The notes beneath the pieces were generated by a model. That model was not told where the DNA came from and made no database searches. It saw nothing but the letters and a program-made list of their open reading frames with translations. This document shows positions 28,501 through 43,500 of a stretch of DNA of 64,000 nucleotides, piece after piece (the first letter of the stretch is position 1; each line of letters begins with the position of its first letter). The DNA lies in contig VXAI01000091.1 in the NCBI GenBank assembly GCA_013399305.1, forward strand, positions 558,001 to 622,000, in the 5' to 3' direction. The position numbers and the translations under genes are program-made. The DNA is from Rostratula benghalensis (lineage: Eukaryota > Chordata > Aves > Charadriiformes > Rostratulidae).

Positions 28501-31500
28501 AAGGGTAGAAAAATCCACTATTTTATTTCGATTCACTTGAGTGTCATGTAGTAGCTGAAGACTTTTTTCTTCTTACCTCTCATAACAATCACATTTTTGA
28601 ATAATTTTTGGGGTATTGGCCATGTAACAAGAAATCCCATTCCCAGTTGGACTTTGACCTATTATTTTCTGTGCTTGTGTAAAATCAGTGTCTGTGTCTA
28701 TGGCAATCTACTGTCTATCCATGAAGGTGTCAATACCTAAGTGAATTCTGCTGTCCTGTGAATAGCTGTAAAGAGAAGTGAACAGTAGAAGATCAATGCT
28801 AAGAAAAAACCTAGAAATTTAATACACCTTTAAACTATACTTTTAAGAAAAATGGGAGTTTGAATAATTTTCTGCAGTGTATTTACACTAATAGTCTTGT
28901 GCAGCTGGAAACAATAGAGTATTTCTAAGTTGTACTATGAAGATAAAAGCATGAATTTTGGCTTTTTTGTATTTAACTCGTTCCCTCATGCTTTCAGTTT
29001 ATCAAATTATTCAGTAATATTTGAAGATGTGAAGAACAATGTACTCTAATAAATTGTAGACCACTAGCAGTATAGGTGTACCAGTTTCATGAGGAAAAAG
29101 AAGAGATGCAACTTTTCATAAGTACAGTAAAAGGAAAAGATGACTTTACAGCAATTTAGAATTTCATAAGGTACCAGAGAAGTTTCTAAGTTCTGGCAAG
29201 TTGATTACTGTTAGTGACTGAGAAAAACCTCTGGAGGGTACTTTGGAAAGAGGAATTACAAGATTTTGCAGTCACAAAATTAAAAGCCACTTCCCTGAAA
29301 GATGCTGAGTTTAAATTTAGAATTTGAACCTTTGAGATATGTACTAATGACCCTGCTGCCCATACATTGAGATAGAGTAATGAACAGGGTTGTAAGTTAG
29401 ATGCCAAGTGATTACAGATGAAATCATAGTGAACAGAAGGCTCATGTCGATTAGGGTCGGGGACTTATGTATGACTCTGAGACTCAGCTTAGATCCTCAT
29501 CTACTGTCGTGAAGGCGACTCTGCTGTTGTGGGGGCATTGTGAGTTGTATGAGCCAACTGGCTGCTTGATTTTATTTTCTCTGAGGAAAACTCGTAAACT
29601 GCAGGCTAACATAAGCACGAATAATCATATACATAATGATCTGATGACACCAAGATGCAACAAACAACTGAGAAATAGCACTATATTTCCTTAATATTTG
29701 TATTTAATGATAAAAATGAGAAAACTACTCACAAATCTCACGTTAGTTTCAAGCAGACATGGAAATTCAAACCTCATATCCTTTATAAAAAGACTTTTAA
29801 TATAGGTCTTGTTATTAATTGAGCTAGTGTTCAACAAAGGTGTTTTAATATTAAAAAACCCTCTATTCGTGTTATCTGAATCACTGGCCCATATGGAATT
29901 TAAATTAGTTAATTTCACAGGTTTTAATAAAGAAAAATTGACTCCACATTTGTGAATCATTCAGGAATATGTAGGTTATTCATAATAATGTAGAGATCTA
30001 CACTGGTGTATCTCAAGCATGATGAGAGCAATGAAGGATGTCATTCACCTAATAATGAAAAAGCTCTTCATCTTTGATTAGCTGAGAAGGTCCCATGGTC
30101 CAAAATTGTTCTTCCAGAAGGACGAACAATTAGATCCAGAAAAGTTTTGTACACCTGTTCAGGGATAACAGTATATGTTAAAGATAAAGCAGATCTCACT
30201 GGATCATACTGACTAAAGCTTTCACCTGATTTCAATGTCTTGCTGCTGAATAGAGTGGCTGATTTGTTATTTGATCTTTTGCAAATGGTCCTATTCTTCT
30301 GAGGAATTCTTTGGCAGATACAAGGTCATGTATAAAGTCATGGTTACAGTTATTCTTCTGGAATAGGTCCTGCTTGCAATTATTTATATGTATTTATGGA
30401 AACCCAAAAAGGATATGAGGGAATCCTGTGAAGTCTAATATTCACAAGACACTGAAAAAGGTGCAATTTGGCAACTCTACACTGAGTCAGTGTTAAAAGA
30501 CTTCAGTGATAGACTTTAACTGTTACAAAGATGTTAGGCTTCTAAACATAACCCAGAGAGTTCAGTGGGTCTCATTATAACGTTAACATCCTTGTCCTTT
30601 GTTTTGCAGTCTGTCCTTCCTGACAAAACTCTGTATCTTTTTATATTAATCAAAACTAATTATAATTCAGCCATATGAATTCAGCCACTGAATCTTTCAT
30701 ACTGCAACTAAAACTTGGTTTTGGCATGTAAGAAATTTTAGGTCCCATTTATTTCCTGTAGTTCTTGCGTTCATGTATAGGTTTGTACTGAATGGCTATG
30801 TAGATTCATGTGTCCCTTTTTCCTTCCTCTTTTGACCCTTTTCTGAGTATGTCTGCATTTCCCGTTTTAAGACTATGATTCTCAAAAGTGTTCTTGTGTA
30901 CCTGAATTTCATCATTTGTAGGATATGGTTACTGATGCTGACCTCTGTGTGAAAAGCTTTGTATTCTTCTGCTGAAAAATACCATGCAAGAGCTAAGCAT
31001 TATTATTTATAATTTTAATCCCAGCAGCATTGAGTGCTACCACCAAAATACTAAAAGACCTGTCTATTCCAATACATTTTCAGGGTCTAAAACAAACAAA
31101 GAAAAGCAGCACTGTGAAGACAGGAAAATTAAAGGCACAGCATGGTAGGCTGGGATGGCAAATGCAGTTCTCTTTCTTACTTAAAACAAGAAGGCAAGTT
31201 GATATAAAATAGGTCTGGGGGAATCAGGTAGTGAAACAGCAGACACAGACAGCAATAAGGAGCTCTTTGGAGCAACAACAAAACAGATGGTTCAATGGCC
31301 CCCTGTCCACTCCAGAGAATACACAATTACTTACAGGACAAAGTCCATCTGGTCCTATAATAATCTGAGAATTCATCATGACTAAAGCTGCAGTGGCTTT
31401 TTGCCAGCTGTTTAAATTAACTGGATCAGTCTAAAAAGAAATTCAGTCCTCTCCACCCTTTAACCTTCTGTAATAGGTTCACCTCTTGCTTTGTGATCAG

Positions 31501-34500
31501 AAAAAGAGAAGAAACCAGTGCCACCTGTTAGCTTTGGTGAGGATGGCCTGTACCTGTTGGAAACTGCTGCAAATGAAGTGAGCAGTCATAAAATTTTAGA
31601 GGCTGTCCTGCTAACTTTGAAATTCTGGCATTGTGACATTGTCCAGGGCCAGACAGATCAAGAAGATAGTATGCAAAGGCATATAAAAGAATAGCTCATC
31701 ATGAAAGGACAGTGTTTCCAAGACACTAAGCCAAAGATTTGTAGTGCACTCAAATGGAGCAGGTGACCATGCTATAAACAGGAGCGTGCAGACGGAGAAG
31801 AAAAAAGAGATATAGTCATACTGGGATAGACTGCAGATTTGGGGAAGCATGAAACACTAGTGGTATTTTTTGATATTTAAGGTCCATTAAGTCAATACTT
31901 TCTACCTTCTGTAGTCACTCATGTCTGAACAAGATGGACACAAAATGTATCTCAGGGTGGGAACTAACGTGCTGCACAAATGTAACGGCTATGCAAGGCA
32001 CGTGTTTGTGTTGAATTAGGCCTTGGGTGTTGAGACTGAGATAGGATGCAGAGCAAGAGCATAGAATCATAGAATGATTTGGGTTGGAAAGGACCTTAAA
32101 GATCCACTAATCCTAACTGCCCTGCCATGGGCAGGGACATCTTCCACTAGACAAGGTTGCTCAAATCCCCATCCAATCTGAACTTGACCACTTCCAGGGA
32201 TATGACATCCATAGCTTCTCTGGGCAACACTTTCCAGTGTTTCACCACTCTGAGAGTTCGGAATTTCTTCCTTATGTCTAATATAAATTTAGCCTCTTTC
32301 AGTTCAAAGCCACTGTTCTATCTCTACATGCCCTTGTGAAAAGTCCCTCTCCAGCTTTCTTGTAGGCACCCTTCAGATAATGGAAGGCTGCTCTAAGGTC
32401 TCCCTGAAGCCCTTTCTTCTCCAGGCTGAACAACCCCAATTGTCTTAGCCTGTCCTCATAGGAGAGGTGCTCCAGCCCTCTGATCACCTTTGTGGCTCTC
32501 CTATGGATTCACTCCAACAGGTCTATGTTGGTTCTTATGTTGGGGGTCCCAGAGCTGGATGCAGTACTGTGGATGGGGTTTCACCAGGGTGGAGCAGAAG
32601 GGCAGAATCACCTCCTTCAACTTCCTGGCCATACTTCCTGTCATGCAGCCCAGGATGTGGTTGGCTTTCTGGGCTGTGAGTACACATTTTTAGCTCATGT
32701 CCTGTTTTTCATCCACCTTCACCCCCAACTCCTCTTTCATCCCAGCCTGTATTTGTGCTTGAGAACCTGACCCACATGCAGAACCTTGCACTTGGCCTTG
32801 TTGAACTTCAAGAGATTCACATGTGTTGCCCTTTCAAGCCCTGTCCAAGCCCTGTTCAAGCCCTGGATGGCATCCCTTCTCTCCAGTGTGTGGACAGTAT
32901 TGTAGAGCTTGGTTTCAATGGCAAACTTGCTGAGGGTGCACTCAATCCTGCTGTCCATGTCAACAGATAATAAACAGTTCAGGTCTCAATACCAACCCCT
33001 GAGGAATCCCACTTGTAACTGGTCTCCACTTAGATATCAAGCCATTGACTGCAGCTCTTTGAGTGTGACCATCCAGGCAATTCCAGTGTGGGGCAGTGTA
33101 AAATGCTTTGTGTAAGTCCAGGTAGCAAAAGATGTTTGAATTCAAGCTGCAATATCCTGGAAGTATCCTCAGAAAATATCCTAAGCACTTATTTCTTGAG
33201 TTCTTTCATGCTTGTTGGGTCACTTTGGAGGAGTCTCTGGGTCAAGTAATATATGCTGCTAATCCCTTACTAAATTGTATCCTTTGTGCACATTATTGCC
33301 ATTTGCAGCAGTGATATGGTTTGATCAGTTGTTAAGGCCCAGCTGGTTTCAGTGTGCAGTTGGCTTACAGAAAGCCATTTAACCTTTTTAACCATTTACT
33401 TTGATAGTTAAAGAGGCATGATTGCTACCTGCAGGTGACAAAGAGAAAGGAGAGGGGTGGAAGGGGAAGTGATATGTGTGATTATAAAACTCGTCTGTAT
33501 ACGAAACCAACACTGTCCTAAGGATAAAACAAGAACCTTCTGACTCAGTTAGGCACCCAGTCCTGCAAAATTAATGGTTCCTCTAAGTAACTTTTGAATT
33601 CAACCTCTGTAACATTTCTATATCTGCACTGCAGCTAAGTTTCCAGTAACCAGCCACCAAGGAAAAGTGTGTAGGCATTGCAATATGTTTTCAGAATCTG
33701 GAATAGCTTTTGAACTGTCCGTGGCTCAATTTCAGGCTTTTTGACAGGCTATAATCTGTCCTTCTTGAAACAATTGACAATTTTGCAGGCAGGAGCCATG
33801 AAAATAGCCTGAAAATGGACAGCTATTATTTTCAAAATGTTATTAAAAATGGGAAAGCTAAAAAATGCAGGTGTTAGTATTTTGACCTCTGTTCTTCAGA
33901 GTAGTGAATATTATTTTTGTAATTCTACTTGATGGTACAATTCAAAGTAAAGACTGTAAATTCTGACTAGTGCGACATTTACTAAAAGCAGAACATATGC
34001 CATTTATCTTATGGGAATACAAAGTGAATTGTTTTGCTTGATGATACAAAAATGGGAGTCTAATTAAGCATCTGAACCTCACATTAACTCAGTCACAGTG
34101 CACTTGTAACATCTAGCTGCGTTAGTAATAACGAATAGCACTACTGCACAGGAAATGCTACCAGAAAGTTCTCTCCTTGGTGCTTTGGCATTTTTTGTAA
34201 TTGTGACCTGGAGAGTGACCTGAAAACTTATCACTGATTCTACATTTTTTTCTTTTAAAATATTTAGCCTAAAAAAGTTCTAATTTTATTTTGCAATTAA
34301 AATGGAAAAAAAAAAAGGTAAAGTTAAACTCTCCGTAAGAAGTTCAGCTTGTTTATGAACTACTTTCCTTGTTAAATACAGACCTTAATACATTATGTGC
34401 ATAATATGTGCATATTAATGTACATATTAATATGTACATAATTTAAATCCTGTTAAATTCTTTGTAGCTTTCATTGCAGCAAAAAAACAAGTGTTCAAGG

Positions 34501-37500
34501 TTGGCCTTTGGGTTTGTGTGCAGACAAATGACATGGGCTGAACAACTAGATGAGTCCAAGGACAGGTCTTGGATATAGTATGCAGTAGGTCTGGGTGACT
34601 GAGAAGACATGCTGCTATACTGTGGGGTCTTAAAGGAATACATAACTGTCTAGGGCTATGTACACTATAGGAAAACTCTACTATATCTTTGTTGTAAATG
34701 GGGAGCAGTTGCCAGAGCTGAACAGTGCTGTTCTATCACAGAGATCTGGAAACTCCACAGAGGAGTGGAAAAATCTGGAATAGTTTTGAGATGTTGATTT
34801 AGCATTTCCTTCTAAAATATTGAGCAGAATTTTTTTTATTTCTGTCTTCACCATTTCATATCTCAGAAAGTATTTTTGTGAGAAAAAAAAAAAAAGAAAA
34901 TAGATGTTCTTCTCATGTTTTAATTTTCTAGCAGTAGTATTTTTTGTAGCAATGCAATATTTTAGAGTATGTCATGCAACAGTGAATGCACACATCTGAG
35001 CAAGTCTGAGTGTTAAATCTGTGGGCTTGGGTGCTTGTGGGGGAGTTGTGGAGTTTTGGCTGGCTTATCCGGTTCCAGTGTGCTTGTTGCAACTAGGTGT
35101 GTCTACATGGGTATCAGTATGTGTGTTGCTGGTTTGCTCTGTTGCCGAGACCATTGTGCATCCACAACACCCTCCCCGCCCCAGCACCAGCCTCAGCTGA
35201 CACAGAAGTCATTATGTGTCACTGACGCACAGACATACCCTCAGTTTTCTTCTGCTTCAGATGTACAGTTCTTGGCATGTCTTAAGGGAGATGATAATTG
35301 CCTTTGCAGAGACTGTGTATGGGTGTATACACCATCCTACACCCCCAGGCAAACCAAGGTAGTGGAACCAACGTGATTTAAGGATATTGTACACAGAGAT
35401 GAATTTTATCCCATTAAGACCCAGGTAGACCTGAGAGATTCAATGACGCTTGAGCTTTTTATGGTCTGTTACCATACAATTGAATTTTATCTGAATTGAC
35501 TACTGTGCAAACATCCCCAAATCCAAACCTAATGACTGTTGAAGGTATTAACCTCCATCAGTACTGTACATGACACCTTAGCATCTTCTGTGTTTACAGT
35601 TTGCAGTTAGTGCTTCATTAAAATTTTGGTGTATGCTTGCCATTGCTGCAACACAGCAGGGGCAGATTACGATAATATAAAATGTTTATAAATCACATTT
35701 AGGAATTAAAATAGTGAGAACAAAATGACTACCTTCAGGTTGGAGAAAATAGGATTCCAAAGCAATTATAGGACGTTTAATATAGCTAGTCTTTTATAGC
35801 TTTATGACTTCAATTCAAAAGCAGGTGTTTCTGTATGTAGCTATGATGGGAAAGCAATTTCCATCCACTATTGAGCAACTGGAATAATAGTTCATCTTTT
35901 TTTCTCCCTTAATTCTTTCCTCTGAGGTCATATCACTTGTTTGGTTCATCTTTACTCCAAAACAAGCAAAATTAGATATACTTATGTTTTAAAAAAAATT
36001 GGAAGGTCTTAAGTTGCTTTTTTATTTGGTGCATATGTTATTTGGTGTCCTTAGTGTGTTATTTTTGGCAGACTTTTAAAAAGGACACCTGAGCATCTTT
36101 AGCAAGATCCTATTTTCACTGGTTCAAGCTTACAGTCACCAAAGTCTTTTGTAGCACCTCCATGTGACTTACAGCTCCATAAATTTTTAAAGCTATCACT
36201 CTTATTTGAACATAGGGAGGAGACAAAACAAAAATGATAATATACTGTCATTAGGATTTTATTTACGTTCTATGTCATTGTTATTTGGCTTATTTCATGA
36301 TGCGTGAGAGGAGATGTAAGAAATGATCTTCTGCTGGAAGTGTTTAGTCTAGGCTGCTGTAGGTTAATGGGTGAGAGAATCTCTGCATTGCATTATAATC
36401 ACTGTTCCACCTTGATACTGAAGTAAAGGCTTAATGTACTTAGATATGGCCATTTTCTCGGACCACGGTCAGCCTAGCTGGAAGGTAAAAAGGAACTGTT
36501 TGAATTACTTCCTTCTGTTTTTGAATAATAGAAAGTATTACCTGCATGAAACCCCTGGTTTGTTCATAGCCTTTGGCCATCACAACTATAAAGGACCTGC
36601 TGTCACAGTTATTTAAAGTTTTTAAGCACCTGCCTCCTGCAAATTTCAGAGTGCTCTGAATGGGAAGGATTGCTCAGACAGCTAGGATATCAACTATCTG
36701 AAGTGCTCAAGTAAAACTGGATTTTGTCAAGTTTCCATTTTCCTTTAATTTTTATGGGAGCTTGCTGCCACTGTGGATTTGAAGAGGCTCAAGTGCCATC
36801 TCTGGGAAAACAAGCAAGAAACAAACAAACAAAAAAACCCCCAGACAGGCTTTTGGACACTCACAGCTTTTTTTCTTTAAGTCTGAGTCAAAAAGGGGAT
36901 CTGTGTGTGACAAACACACTAAGACACACAGAAATACTGGAAAAGAACAGTGAATAGTGCTGAGTAGCATGCAACAACTGGTATGTTGTCTAGCTGTATA
37001 AACCAGGAGTAAACCCTGCTGCAGTGACAGAGCAGGAGGAGTGTACACCATTTTTCTCTAGCTGTTGTGTGCATAAAGGCAAAGTCAGTGTCATTTTATG
37101 AGAGGAGTGATTTTAATGTATTTTGTAAAACCTAAATAATGGGCTCCGTATGTATAGTGTTCCCAAGACACACAGCTTTTGAAGGTTTGTTCTCTTTCCT
37201 TGACTTTGACGGTTTCATAGCAACTGAGAAAGGTGCTTCTATTGTATGAAACATGCAAGGAATTAATTTCAAATACAGGTCATGTTTAGTGTACAGATTT
37301 CGTTCTTTTATCGTGTCACAGAGATGCTAAAAATAATGGGACTCCCTTGTTCACTCAGTTTTGAGAAGGGAAATGGGATTAGACTTGGCCATAACTGCTG
37401 TCATATACTGGAAATGCTTCTGACTGCGTGTATTCTGAGCACATTTTCAGTTGTGGTGAGAATAATGTTACCAATTGCTAGGTCTGCATACTAAGAAAGA

Positions 37501-40500
37501 CAGACCTTATCCAAGATAAACTTCAAGAATTTAATCAGGATGTTCGTGCTGATGCTAATGTATCTAGCATTAATAGATATGAAAATAATACACTAAGGGA
37601 GGGGGTAATATAAACCCAGGGCCTACTAATGAAGATAAACATTCCATGAAAGCCAATCAATCAGTCTGAAAACACCCTATGGCTGATAACAGTCTGGTTT
37701 TTGTATTATTAATTATTTAGCTGAGAACAAATCAAATAATCCAGGAGACAGACAATGGTTATTTTTGTCACTCTTTCCCTTCTCTCCATTAAGTTAACTA
37801 TGTTGTAGGGAAAAAAGTACAGCTCTAATAGGATTTAAAAGCAACATAAATGTGTATCAGAATTTTCAGTGGGCCATAGAGAGGAACAAAACCAGTATTT
37901 CTGGTGTTCCTGTGGGTGATAGAAATGAAACCAGGCACTGAGCACAAGTGTTACATGCAAAAATGATGTGCTCTAAGACACTGAGAAATGGATAAGCAGA
38001 TTGTTTACATATGGGCTGTGTCTGGGGAAGGCCTTAATCAAATCATCTCAGATTTGCATTGCACACTCACCCTCTGTCACTGCTAGCATCAGAATTTTCT
38101 GGGCTTTGTAACTCCACACGTGCAGTTTGTGGCAGACAGCTGCTCTGGCACACAGCCTGTCACTGTTTGGCTCTGCAGTATGATGCAAAACAGGATTGTC
38201 ATCAGCTGCTAAAATTCCTTCAACCCACCCTCTTCATCTCATTCTTCTGATGCTTGGTGGGATCCCACAGCATATCAGAGTTGGTCATTCTTCCTGACGT
38301 TTGTCACTGTACCAACACATAAGGCCGCTTATGTTAGTGGTTGCTATGAAATGGAGAGCTATCCCTCAGGAGCTTGTCAGAGGTTGCTCATTTCACACAG
38401 GTACTGAAAGTTAATAAATACTTGATAAGCACTTGATAGGAGATGACGAGACATGAAGAAAACCCCTGCCTCACCTTAACACAACCTTCACCCAATGAGT
38501 TTTCTCCTGTTTTCGTAATAGAGACTGTGGGAGGCACCTGCTGTGCATTGCTGTAATTTGATTTAATATCATTCCTGTTCCTTGCTTACCTCAATGGTCA
38601 CAAACTATTTTTGCAAATGTCAGTTCCAATTTGCTTTCATACAGAATGGTGTTTAGTTTATTAAATGATTGTGCCCACATCTTTGCCAATATCTTTTTTT
38701 TGAAGATTAAACACAGAAGACCAAGGGTTCAAAAGACATGGAAGACTAAGAGGGAAGCAGTTCCCTGATGCTCCATTAGCATGATTGTGCAGCAGCTCTG
38801 TGATATATAACGGCACTTGCTCTGTGGGTCCCAGGGTGGGGGTATTGCCAGGGAGCCACTTTCCAGGAGCATCTCCCATATGAGGAAAGACTGAGGGAGC
38901 TGGGTCTCTTTAGCTTGGAGGAGACTGAGGGGTGACCTCATTAATGTTTCTAAATCTGGAAAGGGTGATTGTCAGGAGGATGGAACCAGGCTCTTCTGAG
39001 TGACAGGCAATGACAGGACAAGGGGCAATGGGTGCAAGCTGGGACATAGGAGGTTCCACTTAAATATGAGGAAAAGCTTCTTCACAGTGAGGGTAACAGA
39101 ACACTGGAACAGGCTGCCCAGAGAGATTGTGGAGTCTCCTTCTCTGGAGACATTCAAAACCTGCCTGGATGTGTTCCTGTGGCACCTGATCTAGGTGTTT
39201 CTGCTCTGGCAGAGGGATTGGAGTAGATGATCTTTCTAGGTCCCTTCCAATCCCTGATGTTCTGTGATACCTGTTAGGGTGCTGCCGCAGCATTTGGTGG
39301 TTTCCCCATGTTCAATGAGGGAGCATGAACTGTTGGACTGAGCCTAGTGTGAGGAGGCCTAAAACATCAAACCAGGATCCTGGCAACAAACTGCAGCCAT
39401 TAGCACAGTATGTACACTGAGACCATAGAGTCTGAGAAGAGCTGACTTGTACTGGACACTGTGCTGTAATTAGGGGGTATGGCAATTTCTCAAAGTGTTT
39501 ATGACCTTTGGGGCTTCATTTCTCCTTGCCGTTTTGTGCTCCATAGAAAGAGCAGGATTTTAGTTTGATGTAAAACCAACTAGATGATGTGTGGTGGGTA
39601 ATAGCCTTGATGATCTGATGTGGCATTGTATAGTGAAACATCAAGATCCTGTCAAGGAGGGCACAAGTTTCCTGTCAAAGTGTCTTAGTTTTCAAACAAA
39701 AAGTATACCATTCTGCATGGTAACTTTGTGTAAGTACTGCATTAAGTGCAGCACTTGTGTTTTTAGCCAGCTGTCTGAGCATTTTACACAGATCTTTGCC
39801 TAATAAGTCTCTACAGGTCAGTCATCCTAAGTGTATCTGGTGGACTTTGAACAATGAATAATTGCATATGACTTTTTTGGTTTCACTTAGTCTCATAAAA
39901 TATGTCTAAAAAAGCATAGACTCTAATTTCTTCGTAATATAAAGAAAAAATATTAATCCATTACTGTCTATGCCATTATTAACATTTGCATAGGACTTAG
40001 TCTCTTACTATCCCTCAAAAGCTACTAAGAACATAATTACTGGAATACTCTGTTATGGCTTTTTAATCTCTTTTTACTAACTGGCTTGGTTAATTACAGC
40101 ATAGTCAGTGGGATGGGTCAAGGCATTTTTTCAGTGGAATATGGTACATGCAAAAGAATCTTTAGTCCTTTAGTACTTTTAAGTGCTTCAGAAAAATGTT
40201 TCTAGAGACCTCCTGAAAAGCAATATTCTCCCTTCCCTCCCATTTCCTTTCCTCTCTTTTTTCCTCTCTCTCCCCTGTGTATGCGTGTGCATTTTAGGTG
40301 AACAGTTAACCTGTCCATTTTTTTAGAAAGCTTTCAAAAATCACTTTTCTTAGGACAGATTTTGCTTTAAGAAGCAATAGCAAAATCAGCAATCTCATCC
40401 TGACAGTGGATGTTGCAGTAGGACATGGGATCAGAAATCTGGATTTGAAACACATCAATACATGTCAAAAAATATATTACTACATTCTTGTGCTATAACC

Positions 40501-43500
40501 AAAGGCATTTTTTCCCTCTAGTACAGTCAACATTTAAAACATAATTTATAAAAATGTTGAAGTTACTTTTGTGTGGTAGTCCTTAAATGAATACATGGGA
40601 AGTAATTTGAAGTCTTCACATAAAAACTTTTATTCAAAGAGAATAGATATCCTTCAAGAATAAAAGGAACGTATAAATTCTGAGACAAATGTTTTGATCA
40701 TGTTTTACTGAAGATGGGTGCTGAATGTCTAACTATCTGTTTTCCAGGATTTGTACAATCATGTATTCACAGAAGAAAGCTTCTTGAATCTTTCTCAATC
40801 TGTTCTCAGCCAGGATACTCTTGAAAAACAGGTTTGACTACCTTGGTAGAGCAGACATACAGAGGTATCTGTAGAAAAATTAATCCTCATCCTCTGCTGT
40901 ACACTCAGTTGTTGCAGTTCAGGTGTGTATTATTTTGTTTGTTGTCTACCCCACAGCCTTATTGCTAATTCTGTTGACAGAGATCCTTTTGTTGTTTCTA
41001 GAATTCAGTTTGGGACTCTCTTTCTAGAACCCCATGGGTGCAGTTTCTTGGCTAGTTATCTGGATATTTAGAACTCTAAATTTATCACAGTCTTTACCCT
41101 TAAGTCTCAACTGTTGACTTTTTATTTTCAGTGTTCTTTTCCCCCCAGTTCATATTTTTCCCCATGCCTTTCAAGCGTGCTTATTCTCGTCCAGAGCTCA
41201 CAGGGAAGAAAAAGCAAGAACAGCGATCTCTCTGGGCATGGCCCAGAGTTTCTCTAAGTTAAAAACCATAACATGTTCAAGCTTAAAATCCCTGATGTGC
41301 GCTCTCACTATTTTCTTTATCTTTATTATGTATCCACACATAGCCCCTAGATACTCAGAACTGACTGGGTGTACCGAAAAAGATAATGAACCAGAAGTGT
41401 CCCTAAATAAATGTGTTAAGTTTTGACCAGTAGTCTAGAGCAAAGTCTATACTAATAATGTTACCAATCCTGTGTTCCTAGTGTCCTTGATAGTGTATGT
41501 CCTTAAACATCAGGAAACCCCTGAAATACTTCACTAATGTTATTTATTGCAACATGTAATTGCATATTAAACACTTCTATATTCCAGTTAATAGAGCAGT
41601 TATTCACCTATGACTATAAAAGCCAATGGTAAATTTACAGAAAAATGTGTAAGCATCAACATGGTGCTAAATTCTAATAAAAGAGGAAGGAGACTGGAAG
41701 CTGATAAGAGAGGTGGTGATTCAAAGAAGATAGTTCAGGCAAGAGTAAGCAGAGCACTGAGTCGTGAAGAAAGAACAGAAAAATTTTCAGAAAGTCTAAT
41801 GCTAATATTAAAGTTGTGGATAAGGGCTTTAAATAACACAGCTGGAACATAAGTAGCACTAAGAACACCACAGACCAGGCATCAGTTAGGGAGATTAATC
41901 TTCATATAACTAGATGCATTAACCTGTATATTTATGTAAGAATGAAATCTTATGATTGAAGGTCTCCAATGTGTTATGTGTAAAACTGTTTTTCCTTCTG
42001 TGGGTTTTACCACAGCTGTGAGAAAAAAAACCAAAAACATTGTAAAACTAAGCAAAGAGGGTGAGTAGACATTCAGAGGTAAAACAGGGTAAGTTAATTC
42101 TTCCTCAGACTGCTGAGCTGTCAGTTAATGGGTTGATTTTGGTAGTTGTCAGGGAAAGGAGTATGGTGTTGGGGTGGGAAATGTTAGTGCTTGTGTAGGT
42201 GGCTGAGTTACTTTGTGGTCGTTAAAGCCAAAAACAGTACAGGAAAGTGTTCTGGCGTCTCCTTCCCTCACCCAGTTGTAACCTTTCTCACCCAATGCTC
42301 CAGGCTTAAGTCTCTTGACAACAGATCTTTCCAAATGATAGGATATTTTGTGAAGCAGAGACTTGTTGTGTATGACATACATTCTAACTGCTGATATTAG
42401 CACCATCTCAAAGAAATATTCCTTTCTTTGGTTCAGGCAGAGACCTCTGAAGCAAGGCGATTCTCTTGGCAACAAGTTGTATATAAGTAATTGCCTAGCT
42501 AAAATTCAGGTATACTGGACTGCTCTCCACCATGAGGAAAGGGGAAAATTTGGAGCATGCTGACTAGGAGAAAGAATCCAGTATTCTTCAACCACTTCTC
42601 AGCACTTAACAGAAAAACATGGCTGGGATGGTTTCTGATGGCTTCAGGAAAATCTGTTATTGCAATCTGCTTCTACTTGAATGGAAATGGCCTAAGTTTA
42701 GTTGCTGTCTTTTGTCCCTGAGCTAAGACACTACCCTGGCAGCAAAACACTGGAGGCCGCATCCATCTTAGTATTTATGATATGGCAAGCCTGCTGCATC
42801 AAAGAGAATTAAGCTGTTCACAAAGGCCACTTTTAAATAACTTTCCTTATGACTTAGTTTCCTTAAGAATCATAGATTTTCTTGCAGTGCTTTCTTTAAT
42901 CAAATCAAGCGAAAAAGAAGTTTTAAAGGCAAACATTATAATAATATTTTCTTTCATAATGAAACAGCTCATACAAATATCATAAGAAATTTGGTACTGT
43001 TCTTGTAGTCCCCATTACTGTTACAGTGTCAGATGAAACATTTCTTAAACCATTATTGAATTTTTTTGCAAACTGAAGAATCCTTGATTTATAAGCTCTG
43101 AATGTAAAGAGAGTCACAAAGATTTTCATATCAGTGAAAAAAATATAATAACCTGGGTTCCCTGGGGAAGTGTTCTATTTGTTCAGTGGGAGATTTTGTA
43201 TGGAAAGTCTAGATTTCTTAGTTGAAACAATGTGCTGTCAAAGTACTGAGATTCAGCTATTACCTTTATATGTGCTGTGAATATTACAGTAATCTACACT
43301 TATGTTACCTGTGGGGCAAAGTGTCATTTATGTAGAAGTGTTCAGAATTTATTGTGAGTGTTGTATGTGTAGAAAACTTGGTAGACATATATCTAAGTAT
43401 TTAAATTTGCATGTGTTAGTATATAAAAAATCATAAGGAGTGAAAACTGAGATATTAATGACATTAGCTATTTAAGAATTTGATTAGATATGCCATATTT

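Larger units (their letters stand above)
32061..33128 (-). mobile_element. CR1 LINE, 5'-truncated, minus strand
   Basis: About 1.07 kb, the longest CR1 copy in the window. The plus strand starts with the inverted CR1 3' end (catagaatcatagaatg, gggttggaaaggacc) and runs through the inverted ORF2 C-terminal and reverse transcriptase regions. It stops inside the RT domain, so the copy is 5'-truncated. An 11-bp unit is tandemly triplicated at 32835-32867. Confidence 0.95.
30171..40747. other. Intron 9 (predicted), the longest
   Basis: About 10.6 kb. It holds the CR1 copies at 32061-33128(-) and 38858-39272(+), poly-A runs at 34305-34317 and 34887-34899, and a 22-bp palindrome at 34418-34439. An exon-like stretch ends at a gtaagt at 39729 but has an entry phase that does not fit. 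Confidence 0.4.

Noticed and set aside
39644..39728. Stretch ending in a consensus gtaagt donor, entry phase matching exon 7
   Set aside because: Exons 8 and 9 follow exon 7 more convincingly, and joining this segment to the terminal exon would create a stop.
41610..41849. 80-codon lysine-rich plus-strand frame with an internal gtaagc
   Set aside because: No credible acceptor in a matching phase, and exons 11 and 12 join directly.
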